This document shows, piece after piece, positions 63,173 to 64,000 of a stretch of DNA of 64,000 nucleotides. The position numbers and the translations under genes were made by a program. A model generated the notes under the pieces. The model was not told the DNA's origin, made no database searches, and worked only from the letters and a program-made list of their open reading frames with translations. The DNA comes from Actinomyces denticolens (lineage in GTDB: Bacteria; Actinomycetota; Actinomycetes; Actinomycetales; Actinomycetaceae). The stretch covers positions 1-64,000 of the forward strand of contig NZ_MVIW01000002.1 in NCBI RefSeq assembly GCF_002072185.1, in the 5' to 3' direction. Numbering within the stretch: position 1 is the stretch's first letter; the number at the start of each line of letters is the position of its first letter.

Positions 63173-64000
63173 TCAGTCCTCGTTGAGCGTGGCCTCCATC
63201 CGGGCGCGCGCGCCCTGCTCCTTGATGGCGGCGAGCTCGGCGAGGAAGGCGGAGCGGAATCGCTCGTCGGCGTCCAGACCGGAGAAGATGTCGTCGTTGC
63301 TCAGGAAGGCGTCCTCCTCGCCGTCGCGCTGGCGCCGCCCGTAGTCCTCCAGGTGGTCCTGTGCGTCCGGGATCGGGTTCCCGGCCTCGTCCATGCCCTC
63401 GGCGCACCAGGCCCATGCGGCGCACAGCGCCGCGCCGAGGCGTATGGAGCGGCCCGCCTCCAGGTTCTCCCTGATGGTGGGCAGGACGAACTTGGGCATG
63501 CCGGAGGGCCCGAAGAAGGCCAGGCGCGCCAGGGTGTCGGCGATCGCCGCGTTCGTGAAGCGCTCGAACAGCGAGTCCACGTAGGCGGGCAGATCGATTC
63601 CCGGCACCGGGCGCAGTGTCGGCAGGGCCTCGCGCTCCAGGTAGGCGCGGGTCCAGGCGGCGATCTGCGGGTCGGCGGCGGCCTCGTGCCCGTAGGTCAT
63701 CCCCAGTGGTCTCCCCCAGTGCGCCAGCGCCTGGTGGGAGGCATTGAGCAGGCGCAGCTTCATGAGCTCGTAGGGGACGACGTCGGTCACCATCTGCACG
63801 CCGACCTCCTCGTACGGCGGGCGCCCGGCGGGGAACCCGTCCTCCAGCACCCACTGGGTGAAGGGCTCGGCCACGACCGGCCAGGCGTCGTCGACGCCGA
63901 GCTCGGAGCGCACCAGGGCGATGTCCTCCTCCGTGGTGCGGGGCGTGATCCGGTCCACCATGCAGTTGGGGAAGGAGACGCTCCTGTCGATCCAGTCGGC
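63173..64000 (-). CDS. Mannitol dehydrogenase family protein (3' part)
   Basis: The C-terminal 275 residues of a polyol/sugar-acid dehydrogenase; the 5' part lies beyond the window. The visible reading enters at ADWIDRSVSFPNCMVDRITP, whose FPN-x-MVDRITP motif is family-defining. It continues with WVLEDGFPAGRPPYEEVGVQMV, the catalytic Lys region YELMKLRLLNASHQALA and MTYGHEAAADPQIAAW. Members include mannitol 2-dehydrogenase and fructuronate/altronate reductases; which substrate applies cannot be told from this part. Confidence 0.9.
   Translation of the reverse strand, partial: ADWIDRSVSFPNCMVDRITPRTTEEDIALVRSELGVDDAWPVVAEPFTQWVLEDGFPAGRPPYEEVGVQMVTDVVPYELMKLRLLNASHQALAHWGRPLGMTYGHEAAADPQIAAWTRAYLEREALPTLRPVPGIDLPAYVDSLFERFTNAAIADTLARLAFFGPSGMPKFVLPTIRENLEAGRSIRLGAALCAAWAWCAEGMDEAGNPIPDAQDHLEDYGRRQRDGEEDAFLSNDDIFSGLDADERFRSAFLAELAAIKEQGARARMEATLNED

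Overview
The window reads as chromosome of a high-GC Gram-positive actinobacterium, most likely Actinomyces or a close relative (Actinomycetaceae). Support comes from the strong G/C third-position bias, GTG starts, many leaderless starts, a menaquinone gene set, the actinobacterial order dacB / zincin_2 / hpt / ftsH / folE / folP / folB-folK / DUF3180 / PH-domain genes, and a defensin bacteriocin locus of the kind described from Actinomyces (actifensin). No rRNA, tRNA or CRISPR array was seen.

Layout. 1-3.1 kb: the 3' end of an unknown gene, a PLDc_N membrane protein, menE and menA. 3.1-7.6 kb: two Met/Asp-rich lipoproteins facing dipZ, sigK-like and rskA-like genes, which resembles the mycobacterial SigK/RskA/DipZ regulon. 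7.7-10.9 kb: a YagU-like membrane protein and menB, divergent from arcA. 11-14 kb: two tandem membrane-anchored propeller-like proteins with signs of gene conversion. 14-18.7 kb: menC, menD and an HtrA protease. 18.8-24.3 kb: a hydrolase coupled to a third propeller-like paralogue, then metX and metY. 24.7-33.4 kb: an NlpC/P60 hydrolase, ppa, dacB, a zincin, hpt, ftsH and folE.

33.4-47.7 kb is the most interesting part. It is an accessory block lying between folE and folP, which are normally adjacent. It holds two tandem genes for CS-alpha-beta defensin-like peptides with identical cysteine spacing, at the head of a nine-gene minus-strand operon. Downstream in that operon are an unknown 383-aa protein, a small PqqD-like protein, a MauE-thioredoxin fusion (probable disulfide chemistry), an exporter ABC protein, a prolyl-oligopeptidase-like hydrolase, an unknown 126-aa protein and a secreted subtilisin (candidate leader protease). 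A histidine kinase / response regulator pair and a small secreted two-cysteine peptide sit at one end. A MacB-type ABC transporter (candidate immunity) sits at the other.

47.7-56.6 kb returns to the conserved backbone: folP, a folB-folK fusion with a very long linker, DUF3180, two PH-domain membrane proteins, a DUF2520 protein, panC and panD. 56.7-64 kb: a DUF559-like nuclease, lysS, a short DivIVA-motif protein, a POT peptide transporter, an FMN lactate dehydrogenase behind a DtxR/IdeR-like operator, and the 3' part of a mannitol-dehydrogenase-family gene.

A recurring feature is a TANNNT -10 box ending 6-8 nt before the start codon, with no Shine-Dalgarno. This implies leaderless mRNAs for menB, arcA, menC, sigK, folP, panC, panD, lysS, the response regulator and others. 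Several starts were chosen on this basis.
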